A stretch of 13,896 bases of DNA from Chloroflexia bacterium (GTDB lineage: Bacteria > Chloroflexota > Chloroflexia > QHBQ01 > JADMIH01): positions 1 to 13,896 of the forward strand of contig JAICKM010000097.1 in NCBI GenBank assembly GCA_025927935.1, given 5' to 3'. Every line of letters starts with the position of its first letter. The stretch's first letter is position 1. Of this stretch, positions 6,043-13,174 are shown in pieces. Below the pieces are notes generated by a model, which was given only the letters and a program-made list of their open reading frames with translations, searched no databases and was not told where the DNA came from. A program made the position numbers and the translations under genes.

Positions 6043-7962
6043 CTAGCGGTAGGCGGCGGCTTGCAGGTTGAACAGATCGGCGTAAGTGCGGCCCTCGGCC
6101 AGCAACTCCTCGTGCGTGCCCGCCTCGCTAATCACGCCGTTCTCCAGCACCAGGATGCGGTCGGCCAGACGCACCGTGCTGAAGCGGTGGCTGATGAACA
6201 CGGCCATCTTGCCCTCGGTCAGTGCCTTCATGCGGGTGAAGATTTCGTATTCGGCGCGGGCGTCGAGGCTGGCGGTCGGCTCGTCCAGGATCAGGATCTC
6301 GGCGTCGCGCATGAAGGCGCGGGCCAGGGCGACCTTCTGCCACTCGCCGCCCGAAAGCTGGTAGCCCTCGTCGAACCAGCGGCCCAGCGTGGTGTCATAG
6401 CCTTGCGGCAGCCGCTCGATCACGTTGTCGGCGCCGCTCTTGGCCGCCGATTGGGCCACGCGGTCCTGGTTCTCCAGTTCGGCCAGGCGGCCCACGCCGA
6501 TATTCTCGCGCGCGGTGAAGAAGTAGGTCACATAGTCCTGGAAGATGACGCCGATGGCGGCGTGCAGGCTCGCCAGGTCGTACTCGCGCAGGTCGTGGCC
6601 GTCAAGCAGAATCTGCCCCTCGTCCGGGTCATAGAGCCGGGTGAGCAGCTTGACGATGGTCGTCTTGCCCGCGCCGTTCTGGCCTACCAGGGCGACCGTC
6701 TCGTCGGGATGAATCGTGAAGCTCACATCGCGCAGGGCCGGCTCGGTCTTGCCCGGATAGGTGAAGGTGACGTGGCGGAACTCGATGCCGCCGCGCAACG
6801 GCACGGCCACCTGGCGCGCGTCGGGCGGACTCTGGATGGCCGGTTCATAGTCCAAGAAGTCGAACAGGTTGTTCAGGTAGAGGCTGTTCTCGTACATATC
6901 GGACAGCCCGCCCAGGATGCTCTGGAAGCTGGATTGCACGCTGCTGATGGCTTGCGTGTAGAAGGTCAGGTCGCCCAGGGTGAAGCGCCCGACGATGGTT
7001 TGCAGGGCCACGTAGAGATAGGTGCCGCTGGTGACGATGGTGGTCAGGCTGCCCCAGATGAAACCCATCGTGTAGCGGCGCGTGACCAGGCTGCGATTCT
7101 CGTGATAGAAGCGGTCGGCGATGGCCTTCCAGCGGGCGATGAAGAAGTCGCCCAGACCGAACAGCTTGATCTCCTTGTTATATGTGTCCTTGGTCAGCAG
7201 GTCGAGAAAGTAGACCATGCGGCGGCGGTCGGGCGCCTGCCAGCGCGACATGCGGTAGCCCTGCCAGCCGTAGCGCGAACTGGCGATGAAGCTGGGAATG
7301 GGCGCCAGCAAGGCGACGACGGCCACCAGCGGGCCGAGGCGGGCGATCAGCGCGATCATGCTCAGGAAGGTGATCAGGGCGCGGACTAACGAGAAGAGTT
7401 GCTCGACCATCGTTACGGGGCGGAAGTTGGCTTCGCGCTGAGCCTGTTGCAGCGCGTCATAGAACTCGGGGTTCTCGAAGAAGCGCAGGTCGAGCCGGTT
7501 GGACTGCTTCATCACCATTAATTGCACGCGGTTGGCGGTTAGCTCCTGGAGCGCCTGCTGGTTGATGTTGCGGACCGTCTGCAACAGCGCGCTGCCGATA
7601 AACAGGCCGAACTGGGCCAGCACCAGGGTGACGACGGCATTGGTGCGCGCCGGGTTGCCGCCGGAGTTCGCGGCGGCCACGACCGCGTCGATGAGCAACT
7701 TGCTGATCCAGGCGGTCGCCGTCGGGACCACGCCGGACAGGATCGACAGCAGGCCCATGGTGATGGTGTAGCCGTGGTGCGCGTTCCAGACAATACCGAA
7801 AGCGCGCGGCACGCCGGAGAGCGTGGCGCGGGTATTCTGGCGCAGGGTGGCGAGCCGCTGGCGCGGCGTTTGGGGTACGGATTCCGCGGCGGGCGCGGGC
7901 GGGGGACCGGGGCGATTGTTTGTGCCGAAACTGGATCGGCCTATAGGGGGTCGTCTACTCAT
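6043..7962 (-). CDS. ABC exporter half-transporter (fused membrane and ATPase domains)
   Basis: The 639-residue protein has the MsbA/MDR-type layout. A Pro/Gly-rich cytoplasmic tail (1-50) precedes a membrane domain with helices near 67-92, 108-130, 187-208, 210-227 and 298-325. The nucleotide-binding domain starts at GGIEFRHVTFTYPG (391). It has Walker A GQNGAGKT (427-434), Q-loop FQD (474-476), signature LSGGE (536-540), Walker B ILILDE (556-561), D-loop SLD (565-567) and the His592 switch in SHRFS, so the ATPase should be active. It would act in the inner membrane as a homodimer or with a partner half-transporter; no partner is adjacent. Substrate (lipid, peptide or drug) unknown. Start: ATG with GAGG at 7976-7979, 13 nt away, so the ribosome site is weak. 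It ends at an intrinsic terminator and stands alone. Confidence 0.93.
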   Translation of the reverse strand: MSRRPPIGRSSFGTNNRPGPPPAPAAESVPQTPRQRLATLRQNTRATLSGVPRAFGIVWNAHHGYTITMGLLSILSGVVPTATAWISKLLIDAVVAAANSGGNPARTNAVVTLVLAQFGLFIGSALLQTVRNINQQALQELTANRVQLMVMKQSNRLDLRFFENPEFYDALQQAQREANFRPVTMVEQLFSLVRALITFLSMIALIARLGPLVAVVALLAPIPSFIASSRYGWQGYRMSRWQAPDRRRMVYFLDLLTKDTYNKEIKLFGLGDFFIARWKAIADRFYHENRSLVTRRYTMGFIWGSLTTIVTSGTYLYVALQTIVGRFTLGDLTFYTQAISSVQSSFQSILGGLSDMYENSLYLNNLFDFLDYEPAIQSPPDARQVAVPLRGGIEFRHVTFTYPGKTEPALRDVSFTIHPDETVALVGQNGAGKTTIVKLLTRLYDPDEGQILLDGHDLREYDLASLHAAIGVIFQDYVTYFFTARENIGVGRLAELENQDRVAQSAAKSGADNVIERLPQGYDTTLGRWFDEGYQLSGGEWQKVALARAFMRDAEILILDEPTASLDARAEYEIFTRMKALTEGKMAVFISHRFSTVRLADRILVLENGVISEAGTHEELLAEGRTYADLFNLQAAAYR

Positions 7963-7997
7963 ATGGGGGTACTATCCTCTCTGGCAACCGTTCCGAA

Positions 7998-8026
7998 AAT
8001 ATAGGGCGTGGAACGGCCACAGTAAA
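7998..8026 (-). promoter_or_regulatory. Sigma70-type promoter of the ABC exporter gene
   Basis: On the minus strand, TTTACT (8021-8026) and TATATT (7998-8003) are separated by 17 nt, ending about 35 nt upstream of the ATG. Both hexamers are near consensus. Confidence 0.6.
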
Positions 8027-8109
8027 CTATACCCGTTTTCCTCCCTGCTCCGCCCCCCCCGTTTGACCAGGACCGATCCCGGATAAACAGGCGGTTCCCC
8101 CGCGATCCG

Positions 8110-8160
8110 CGCTTATGCGGGGTGCATAACGCAGCCCGGCTGCTGGGGCCGGGCCGGGCT
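8110..8160 (-). terminator. Hairpins after the WYL regulator gene, possible terminator
   Basis: The arms agcccggc (8133-8140) and gccgggct (8153-8160) overlap the regulator's stop codon. A second stem, ttatgc/gcataa (8114-8119 and 8125-8130) extended by gcg/cgc across a bulged base, follows on the minus strand. No good T-tract follows, so termination is uncertain. The rest of this spacer, up to the ABC promoter, contains a run of eight C (8053-8060) and nothing else I can identify. Confidence 0.4.
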
Positions 8161-9169
8161 AGGTGTAGAGCGCCAGCACGCGCGCCGCCAGGTCGCAGAG
8201 CGCCGCGCGCAGTTCGGGCGGGTCCACGATCTCGACATCCGGGCCGAGGGCGAGGATTTGCCCGCAGGCTACGTCGAACGTGGGGAAGGTGAGGGTCAGC
8301 GTGATCCGGCCCGCGCTGTCGGGCCGCCCGGCGGCGTCGATCTGCCGGCGCACGCCCTCGCCCAGGATGCGCGGCAGCAGCGGGAGGGCGCCCGGCGCGC
8401 AGCGCACCGTGACGGCATAGCTCGGCAGTTGGGCGGCGAAGTCCGCGCACCACGCCGTCCAGTAGGCGGGCAGGTCGAAATGCTCCGGGCGGGTAAAGGT
8501 CTCGTCCGTCACCCGCGCATCGCCCATGCGCGACACCCGGTAGACGTGGATCGGCTTGCGTGCCGCCTGCACGCGGGCCACGCCATAGGCGGGCGCCTGC
8601 TGCACCAGGCCGCCCACGAGATACCAGACCGTGCCCTTGGCGACTAGGCCATACGGGTCCACATGGCGCTTGACGACGCGCCCGTCGCCGCGGTTGTAGG
8701 CGAAGCGCAGGCGGCGGTCGTGCAACAGCGCCTCCTGGATGGCCGGCAGGCAGGGCACCGGCTCCTCCGGCTCCGCCCAGCCGGCGGCGTCCAGGTGCAG
8801 GCGCAGACGCATGTGCTCCAGGCCCGCGCGCCGGGCGGCGGGCAGGGCGGCGGCCAGCTTGAGGCGGGCGGCCTTGCCCGCATCCTGCCAGCCCAGGTCG
8901 GCCAGCGGCCCGGCAGCCCCGGCCAGGAACAGCGCCTGGATCTCCCCCTCGGTCATGCCGGTCAGGTCGGTGCGGTAGCCGTCGAGCAGGGCACAGCCGC
9001 CCTGCGGCCCGCGCTCGGCCACTACCGGCACCCCGGCGGCACTCAGCGCATCCATGTCCCGGTAAATGGTCCGCTCGGACACCTCCAGTTCTGCGGCCAG
9101 GGCGCGCGCCGTCATGCGCCGCCGCGCCTGCAACAGCATCAGCAAGGCGACCAGCCGATCCCCGCGCAT
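8159..9169 (-). CDS. WYL-domain transcriptional regulator with N-terminal HTH (DeoR/YafY type)
   Basis: The 336-residue product opens with a winged helix-turn-helix: MRGDRLVALLMLLQARRRMT followed by ARALAAELEVSERTIYRDMDAL, where SERTIYRDM is the typical recognition helix. Residues 160-215 form the WYL domain, with the literal Trp182-Tyr183-Leu184 in GTVWYLVGG. The WYL C-terminal extension (WCX) follows (about 250-335). Such proteins bind DNA as dimers and are thought to sense a ligand, sometimes nucleic acid or nucleotide, through the WYL pocket. The ATG is fixed by GGGAGGG at 9176-9182, 6 nt upstream; the frame is open further up but there runs antisense to the neighbouring oxidoreductase. 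It is divergent from that gene, sharing a candidate operator, so its likely targets are itself and the oxidoreductase. Confidence 0.92.
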   Translation of the reverse strand: MRGDRLVALLMLLQARRRMTARALAAELEVSERTIYRDMDALSAAGVPVVAERGPQGGCALLDGYRTDLTGMTEGEIQALFLAGAAGPLADLGWQDAGKAARLKLAAALPAARRAGLEHMRLRLHLDAAGWAEPEEPVPCLPAIQEALLHDRRLRFAYNRGDGRVVKRHVDPYGLVAKGTVWYLVGGLVQQAPAYGVARVQAARKPIHVYRVSRMGDARVTDETFTRPEHFDLPAYWTAWCADFAAQLPSYAVTVRCAPGALPLLPRILGEGVRRQIDAAGRPDSAGRITLTLTFPTFDVACGQILALGPDVEIVDPPELRAALCDLAARVLALYT

Positions 9170-9195
9170 CGCAATCCCTCCCTTCCCCTCGCCCC

Positions 9196-9204
9196 AGTAT
9201 AGCA
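9196..9204 (-). promoter_or_regulatory. Extended -10 promoter of the WYL regulator gene
   Basis: On the minus strand, TGC precedes TATACT (9196-9201), an extended -10 element about 27 nt upstream of the ATG. No good -35 lies at 17 nt, consistent with reliance on the TGn extension. Confidence 0.55.
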
Positions 9205-9207
9205 CGA

Positions 9208-9230
9208 TTCCCGACAAAAGATGTCCAGAA
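9208..9230. promoter_or_regulatory. Candidate operator: imperfect 9-5-9 inverted repeat between divergent promoters
   Basis: ttcccgaca (9208-9216) and tgtccagaa (9222-9230) are complementary at 7 of 9 positions, with core GACA/TGTC arms around aaaga. The site lies between the two divergent -10 boxes, about 20 nt from each, covering the -35 zones of both. That is the expected position for an autoregulating WYL/YafY-type protein. The symmetry is seen directly; binding is inferred. Confidence 0.5.
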
Positions 9231-9235
9231 TTATC

Positions 9236-9244
9236 TGCTATGAT
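9236..9244 (+). promoter_or_regulatory. Extended -10 promoter of the LLM oxidoreductase gene
   Basis: TGC followed by TATGAT (9239-9244) mirrors the extended -10 on the opposite strand. It would give a leader of about 55 nt to the ATG at 9308. No clear -35 is present. Confidence 0.5.
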
Positions 9245-9307
9245 AGGAGGGTGGCGGCAGAAAGGCCGAGGCCACGTGTTTGCCGGGATATTGAGGAGGA
9301 GGACCGC

Positions 9308-10147
9308 ATGCACTTTGGGATCTACGCGCCCAACTTCGGCGAATTTGCCGACCCGCGTGTGCTGGCCGACCTGGCCCGCGCCGCCGACGCCGCCGGGTGG
9401 GAGGGGTTTTTCATCTGGGACCACATGCTGTGGCACTGGCCCGATCACCAACCCATGGCCGACCCGGCGGTGGCGCTGGCGGCCATGGCGACGGCGACCG
9501 AGCGCATCCGCCTGGGCGCGCTGGTGACGCCGATCGCGCGCCGCCGCCCGTGGAAGCTGGCCCGCGAGGCGGTCACGCTCGACCACCTGTCCGGCGGGCG
9601 GCTGGTGCAGGGCGTGGGCATCGGCGGCGACTGGTTCGGCGACTACAGCGGCTTCGGCGAGCCGGCGGACGACCGCACGCACGCCGAGATGCTGGACGAG
9701 GGGTTGGCGATCCTGGACGGCCTCTGGCGCGGGGAGCCGTTCACCTACGAGGGGCGGCATTATCACGTCACGGATGTCACGTTCCTGCCCCCGCCGGTCC
9801 AGCAGCCGCGCATCCCGATCTGGGTGGCCGGCAACTGGCCGAACAAGGCGCCCTTCCGCCGTGCGGCGCGCTGGGACGGCGTGTTCCCGCTGGCGCGCGA
9901 CGGCGAACTCACGCCCGCCGATTTCCGCGACCTGCTGGCCTATATGGCCCCCTACCGCACCAGCGCCGCGCCCTTCGACGTGGTGTATCGCGGCAACACG
10001 GTGGGCGTAAGCGCGGCGGCAGACCGGGCGATCATCGCGCCCTACGCCGAGGCGGGCGTGACCTGGTGGCTCGAAAACTGCCCGCCCGAAGCGGGGTCGC
10101 TGGCGGCGGCGCGCACGCGCATCGCCCACGGGCCGCCGCACCTGTAG
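9308..10147 (+). CDS. LLM-class (luciferase-like) flavin- or F420-dependent oxidoreductase
   Basis: The 279-residue protein begins MHFGIYAPNFGEFADPRVLA and continues with AADAAGWEGFFIWDHM (25-40), ATERIRLGALVTPI (62-75), REAVTLDHLSGGRLVQGVGIG (86-106) and PIWVAGN (170-176). This is the ordered motif set of the bacterial luciferase TIM-barrel family. The barrel binds reduced FMN or F420; these motifs do not decide which, though a Chloroflexota origin makes F420 plausible. The product is soluble and a little shorter than many relatives (300-350). The ATG at 9308 has AGGAGG at 9297-9302, 5 nt upstream. A longer frame from 9221 would run back across the -10 box and is not used. It is divergent from, and probably controlled by, the WYL regulator. 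Substrate unknown. Confidence 0.93.
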   Translation: MHFGIYAPNFGEFADPRVLADLARAADAAGWEGFFIWDHMLWHWPDHQPMADPAVALAAMATATERIRLGALVTPIARRRPWKLAREAVTLDHLSGGRLVQGVGIGGDWFGDYSGFGEPADDRTHAEMLDEGLAILDGLWRGEPFTYEGRHYHVTDVTFLPPPVQQPRIPIWVAGNWPNKAPFRRAARWDGVFPLARDGELTPADFRDLLAYMAPYRTSAAPFDVVYRGNTVGVSAAADRAIIAPYAEAGVTWWLENCPPEAGSLAAARTRIAHGPPHL

Positions 10148-10186
10148 GCGCACGGCGCTTTGCCTCTCCGTGGCGAGGGTCGCGGC

Positions 10187-11239
10187 TCACGATTGCTCAG
10201 GTGGCGGTTCCGGCCCGCCGCTTGTCTGCTGGGCTGGACCTGTCTGGTGCCAGCTAAAGTGCGTCTGGCGCTGATGAGTCCGGGTAAATGACCAGTCACC
10301 GCTCCCCGCCGCCGGATCGGTGGAAGCGGTAAGCTCGACGTACAGATCCCGGCGCGGCGTGCCCGGTTTTTCGAGGACGTAAAGAAAGCCGTGCCCTTCG
10401 GGCGGCCCCGGTATGGTCCAGGTGCTCCAGGCCACCGGGTCCGCGGCGCCTGCCGCCTGGCGGACCCACCCCGCCGCCTCCAACTGTGCGGCAAAATGGG
10501 CCGCCAGATCGGCGGCGCGTTGGTCCGTCATGGCCCGCGCCTGGGATGTCCACTCATCGGCACTCCCACCGCCTCCGCGCGGCATGAGCGCCACCCCCGG
10601 TGGGACAGTCAACGCGGGCATCCGGCCGGCGATTCCTTGATCCGTCTGCTCCTCCATCGCGCATGGCCCCCACTGCCCGGTATCGATGCGGATCTGCACA
10701 TCGGCCGGTGCCGTGGGGCGGGGCGTGACCGTGAGGGCCAGCGAACCCGCGCCGCCCGGCGCACAGTATGTTCGGTGCTCCGGTCGGAAGGCCCAGTGCC
10801 GGGACATCTCCTCGCGCATCGGCGCGGGGACCGCCGATAGATCGAGGATCTCGCCCGGATGGGCCGGCGCCAACGCCGGCCCGCCGGAGGGGGGCGGCGC
10901 TGGGGTAAACCCACGACTCACCATGAACATCGGGGGGTGCGCCAACACCTGCCACCCTTGCTCGGTGAGCGCGCGCTCATAGGCGGCGACGACTTCGGTC
11001 ACCGGCCGGTTCGCATCAAGCACAATATCCCACCCGGCTGCCTGCCCCTCTACCTGATAGAGCACGCTGCCGACCAGGCGATCCTGCCCCTCAATGGGTA
11101 AGCGCACGGGCAGATTATCGGGCAGGGCGCCCGGCAGCAGGGCGATGTGTTGCGCCTCGCCCGGCATGGCGGGCCGTTGGGTCCCCAGGCGCCGCGTCAC
11201 CAGTTCCCGCAGGAGATCGCCGTCCGCATGTGTGGTCAT
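10187..11239 (-). CDS. Conserved-looking hypothetical protein with two similar helix-GW segments
   Basis: I do not recognise this 350-residue protein. It has no signal peptide or membrane helix, so it is probably cytoplasmic. Two stretches resemble each other: RPVTEVVAAYERALTEQGW (78-96) and QRAADLAAHFAAQLEAAGW (240-258). Each is an amphipathic helix ending in GW, suggesting an ancient duplication of an alpha/beta unit. The first unit is preceded by LVGSVLYQVEGQAAGWDIVLDA (55-76) and the second is followed by a strand-rich segment, HGFLYVLEKPG then DLYVELTAS. A Pro/Gly-rich linker (112-127) joins them, and the tail (GPAQQTSGGPEPPPEQS) is low-complexity. The start is secure: AAGGAGG at 11246-11252, 6 nt from the ATG. 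It is convergent with the LLM gene with only 39 nt between stops. Confidence 0.8.
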   Translation of the reverse strand: MTTHADGDLLRELVTRRLGTQRPAMPGEAQHIALLPGALPDNLPVRLPIEGQDRLVGSVLYQVEGQAAGWDIVLDANRPVTEVVAAYERALTEQGWQVLAHPPMFMVSRGFTPAPPPSGGPALAPAHPGEILDLSAVPAPMREEMSRHWAFRPEHRTYCAPGGAGSLALTVTPRPTAPADVQIRIDTGQWGPCAMEEQTDQGIAGRMPALTVPPGVALMPRGGGGSADEWTSQARAMTDQRAADLAAHFAAQLEAAGWVRQAAGAADPVAWSTWTIPGPPEGHGFLYVLEKPGTPRRDLYVELTASTDPAAGSGDWSFTRTHQRQTHFSWHQTGPAQQTSGGPEPPPEQS

Positions 11240-11281
11240 CTCGCCCCTCCTTACTGCGTGCCTGTTATCATTCCCGCTGAG

Positions 11282-11290
11282 ATTATAGCA
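11282..11290 (-). promoter_or_regulatory. Extended -10 promoter of the 350-residue hypothetical gene
   Basis: On the minus strand, TGC precedes a perfect TATAAT (11282-11287), about 42 nt upstream of the ATG. No -35 is evident. The same TGC-plus-box layout occurs at the WYL/LLM divergent promoters. Confidence 0.6.
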
Positions 11291-11379
11291 CGACCTGTGG
11301 CGCCTGGCGCGGCGACCCGTATCGGGCGGTGCGGATGCCGGGCGTGGGACTACAACAAGGGTGGTTGCGCGGGGGTAGC

Positions 11380-11408
11380 TTGCGGCGCACGGCCCTGCAT
11401 GATATTGT
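11380..11408 (+). promoter_or_regulatory. Weak sigma70-type promoter for the small ABA-sandwich-like gene
   Basis: TTGCGG (11380-11385) and TATTGT (11403-11408) have a 17-nt spacer. The leader of about 110 nt contains two GC-rich palindromes (11452-11473, imperfect, and cccgcc-t-ggcggg at 11474-11486) before the ribosome site. The remainder of the spacer back to 11291 shows nothing I can name. Confidence 0.35.
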
Positions 11409-11521
11409 GAAGTGAACGGAAACCGTGCGGCTGTCTATCGCCGCGCCCGCGGCGGAGGCCGCTAGCGGTCCGCCCCGCCTGGCGGGCCAGGAAGCCACCG
11501 CGCTCAGTAAAGGAGATGCCG

Positions 11522-11893
11522 ATGGATCCAACCGTCCTGCCGGTAGGCCCGGCTTTAGACGCCCAGGTCGCTACTGCGGTGTTCCAGTGGCAAGATGTGC
11601 ACTACGTCGCGGAGCAAGCCGCCTACTATGGCTGGGCGCCTGGCGCGACAGTGGAAGATTATATCTGGCCCGTGCCGGGCTATAGTACCGATCCGCGGGC
11701 GGCGCGGGCGGTGCTCACCACCCTGCGGGAGCTGGGCCTGCTGCCGGCCTTTCTACGTGAGCTGGGCCGGGACTATCCACCTGCGGCCGGCCCGCCCGCC
11801 GCGGCGGAGCAGGTCCTGGCGAGGTTGCTGGCGGAGCCTGGAGCGGCGGGCACGATCTGCCACGTCGCCTTGCGGGTCGTCGCCGCGCCCTGA
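11522..11893 (+). CDS. Small protein resembling the phage ABA-sandwich domain family
   Basis: The 123-residue product has the order VGPALDAQVATAVFQW (7-22), VPGYSTDPRAARAVLTTLREL (about 48-68) and a C-terminal AGTICHVALRVVAA. This closely follows what I recall of the phage ABA-sandwich domain: a PGPELDxLVAEKVMGW opening, a central YSTDIxAAWxVVEKL, and an ending in a CxAAL-type helix. Those proteins are small, common in phages and prophages, and of unknown role. No other phage genes are near, so this may be a domesticated or stand-alone copy. GGAG at 11512-11515 is 6 nt from this ATG; an ATG six bases earlier at 11516 overlaps the ribosome site and is rejected. The family call is by pattern memory and needs a profile search. 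Confidence 0.7.
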   Translation: MDPTVLPVGPALDAQVATAVFQWQDVHYVAEQAAYYGWAPGATVEDYIWPVPGYSTDPRAARAVLTTLRELGLLPAFLRELGRDYPPAAGPPAAAEQVLARLLAEPGAAGTICHVALRVVAAP

Positions 11894-11940
11894 GCGACCC
11901 CAGGGGGACCAGGGGCCTGGGCAAGACGCCGCCGGATTGT

Positions 11941-11974
11941 CCTAACGCTGCGGCCCCGCGTTAAGGCCGGTTTT
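11941..11974 (+). terminator. Possible plus-strand terminator of the ABA-sandwich-like gene
   Basis: cctaacgc (11941-11948) pairs with gcgttaagg (11958-11966) with one bulged base around a 9-nt loop, and a short T run (11971-11974) follows after ccgg. Placement about 50 nt after the stop codon fits, but the T run is short and distant. Confidence 0.35.
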
Positions 11975-11993
11975 AGGTAATACCGCCAGTATA

Positions 11994-12030
11994 AAACAAC
12001 AGGCCCGGCGCAAAGCCGGACCTGTCGTTT
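11994..12030 (-). terminator. Strong intrinsic terminator acting on the minus strand
   Basis: A 16-bp stem: aaacaacaggcccggc (11994-12009) with gccggacctgtcgttt (12015-12030), 5-nt loop. On the plus strand two positions are A-C mismatches; in minus-strand RNA both become G-U wobbles, so the stem is fully paired only for leftward transcription, and it is followed by a U-rich tail. It ends whatever is transcribed from the 12249-13076 gene or from the short frame at 12072-12128. Confidence 0.75.
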
Positions 12031-12071
12031 CTTGTACCGCGCCTCACGGGGATACTTTGGCGCGAGGCGCT

Positions 12072-12128
12072 TTAGGCGCCGGCGCGGGCATCCCCCTGAA
12101 CGGCGAGGTTGTCTGCCGCGTAGATCAT
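12072..12128 (-). CDS. Putative 18-residue micro-ORF with strong ribosome binding site
   Basis: On the minus strand a very good site, GAGGAGGG (12137-12144), lies 8 nt upstream of an ATG that encodes MIYAADNLAVQGDARAGA and stops at TAA. The terminator at 11994-12030 follows about 40 nt later, so the unit is compact. An overlapping ATG at 12133-12135 would use another frame, but it is 1 nt from the ribosome site and reads through the terminator. The gap of 120 nt from the deacetylase stop is relatively AT-rich and contains a short frame, MDELDLRSVARNML then stop (12241-12197), without a ribosome site. The peptide matches nothing I know. It may be a small protein, a leader peptide, or chance. 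Confidence 0.35.
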   Translation of the reverse strand: MIYAADNLAVQGDARAGA

Positions 12129-12248
12129 CAGACATCCCTCCTCGTCCTTACGGTTGACTCGGGACCACGACTTTCTTGCCGCAGTCTGCTAAGAGTTAGA
12201 GCATATTGCGTGCCACGCTTCGCAAATCAAGCTCATCCATGGCACAAT

Positions 12249-13076
12249 TTATTCGTTGCCGCTATCCGGGCGCAACCCCGCGAACAGGTCCGTTTCGATG
12301 GCCCGGCCGCCGTTGACCGTGCTGTAAGCGCGATAATAGAGCTGCTGGTCCCACAAGAGGTGCTGCTGCTCCGGCGCGAGCCGGTCGAGTTCGCGGTAGA
12401 CCACCATCTGCGTGCGGTGGCAATTGATAGCCTGCCACACGGTTTCCCGATAGGCGGCGGTGTCCAGGCGGGTGGTGGCGTTCCAGTCTTCGCCCCAGGT
12501 CCCGCGCCGCTCCACGCCGTCCACATGCATGACCAGATCCCCAAACACCGACTGGTAGGCGGCGCCTTGCGCTTTGGTGTAGGCCATGAAGTAGAATTTG
12601 GCCGGCGCGTGCGGCGGCAGGTCCCCGGTGGGGGCGTAGTTGGCGTCGGCAGCGCAGACTGCGGCACTGAGCGCAAACTGCGAGATGGCGATATGGTCGG
12701 GGTGGCCGTAGGCGCCATCGGGCGGGAAGGTGAGAATGACCTGCGGGCGCACGCGCCGGATGTGGCGGACGATTTTGGCGACCGCCTCCTGCGGATCGGC
12801 CTGGTCCAGGTCGCCGTCGATATAGTCGAGAAAGACAACCTCGCGGATGCCCAGGACAGCGGCCGCCGCCTCTAGCTCGGCGGTGCGGATGCGGCCCAGC
12901 GCCTCCGGGCCGGGGTCCCGCGCCGGATCGCCGGGCCAGCCGCGTTCGCCCCGCGTCGCCGTGACCAGGTAGGTCTCGACTCCTTCGGCGGCATAGCGCG
13001 CAAACGTCCCGCCGTTGCCCAGCGACTCGTCGTCGGGATGGGCCAGGATGCCCAGCAAGCGTAAGGGTTCCGCCAT
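12249..13076 (-). CDS. PIG-L/LmbE-family zinc-dependent N-acetyl-sugar deacetylase
   Basis: The 275-residue protein starts MAEPLRLLGILAHPDDE, with the family's AHPDDE box at 12-17 (His13 and Asp16 as zinc ligands, Asp15 as general base by analogy with MshB). TATRGERGWPG (39-49), RIRTAELEAAAAVLGI (62-77) and FPPDGAYGHPDH (117-128, third ligand His128) complete the signature. Relatives deacetylate GlcNAc-linked substrates such as GlcNAc-inositol in mycothiol synthesis, bacillithiol intermediates, antibiotic precursors or mono-/disaccharides. The substrate here is open and no thiol-synthesis partner is adjacent. Cytoplasmic; length is typical. The ATG has an excellent site, AAGGAGG at 13086-13092, 9 nt upstream. 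A candidate -10, TATGAT (13113-13118), with only a weak -35, sits above it. Confidence 0.93.
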   Translation of the reverse strand: MAEPLRLLGILAHPDDESLGNGGTFARYAAEGVETYLVTATRGERGWPGDPARDPGPEALGRIRTAELEAAAAVLGIREVVFLDYIDGDLDQADPQEAVAKIVRHIRRVRPQVILTFPPDGAYGHPDHIAISQFALSAAVCAADANYAPTGDLPPHAPAKFYFMAYTKAQGAAYQSVFGDLVMHVDGVERRGTWGEDWNATTRLDTAAYRETVWQAINCHRTQMVVYRELDRLAPEQQHLLWDQQLYYRAYSTVNGGRAIETDLFAGLRPDSGNE

Positions 13077-13174
13077 CGTGCGCCACCTCCTTGTGCGATG
13101 TCCGTTTTCTTAATCATACGCCTGGCGTCAATAGGCACGAACTGCTATGCGGTCACACGCGTATTCTGCACCTC

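Noticed and set aside
5950..7389. A 479-codon plus-strand frame opposite the ABC exporter
   Set aside because: It is exactly antisense to conserved Walker and signature motifs, has a composition rich in Gln/Gly/Ala/Arg typical of the reverse strand of GC-rich genes, and lacks a recognisable domain.
9170..10153. N-terminal extension of the WYL regulator frame to 664 codons
   Set aside because: The extension is antisense to the LLM oxidoreductase and crosses both promoters; the regulator has a perfect ribosome site at its own ATG (9169).
12125..12131. CTGATGA on the minus strand, as in the hammerhead ribozyme core
   Set aside because: No GAAA partner follows at a workable distance and no stem II/III arrangement can be drawn; it is explained by the overlapping start region.
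11773..12135. 120-codon minus-strand frame starting MSDDLRG
   Set aside because: Its ATG is only 1 nt from the ribosome site, it reads through a strong intrinsic terminator, and it is Arg/Pro-rich without a domain.
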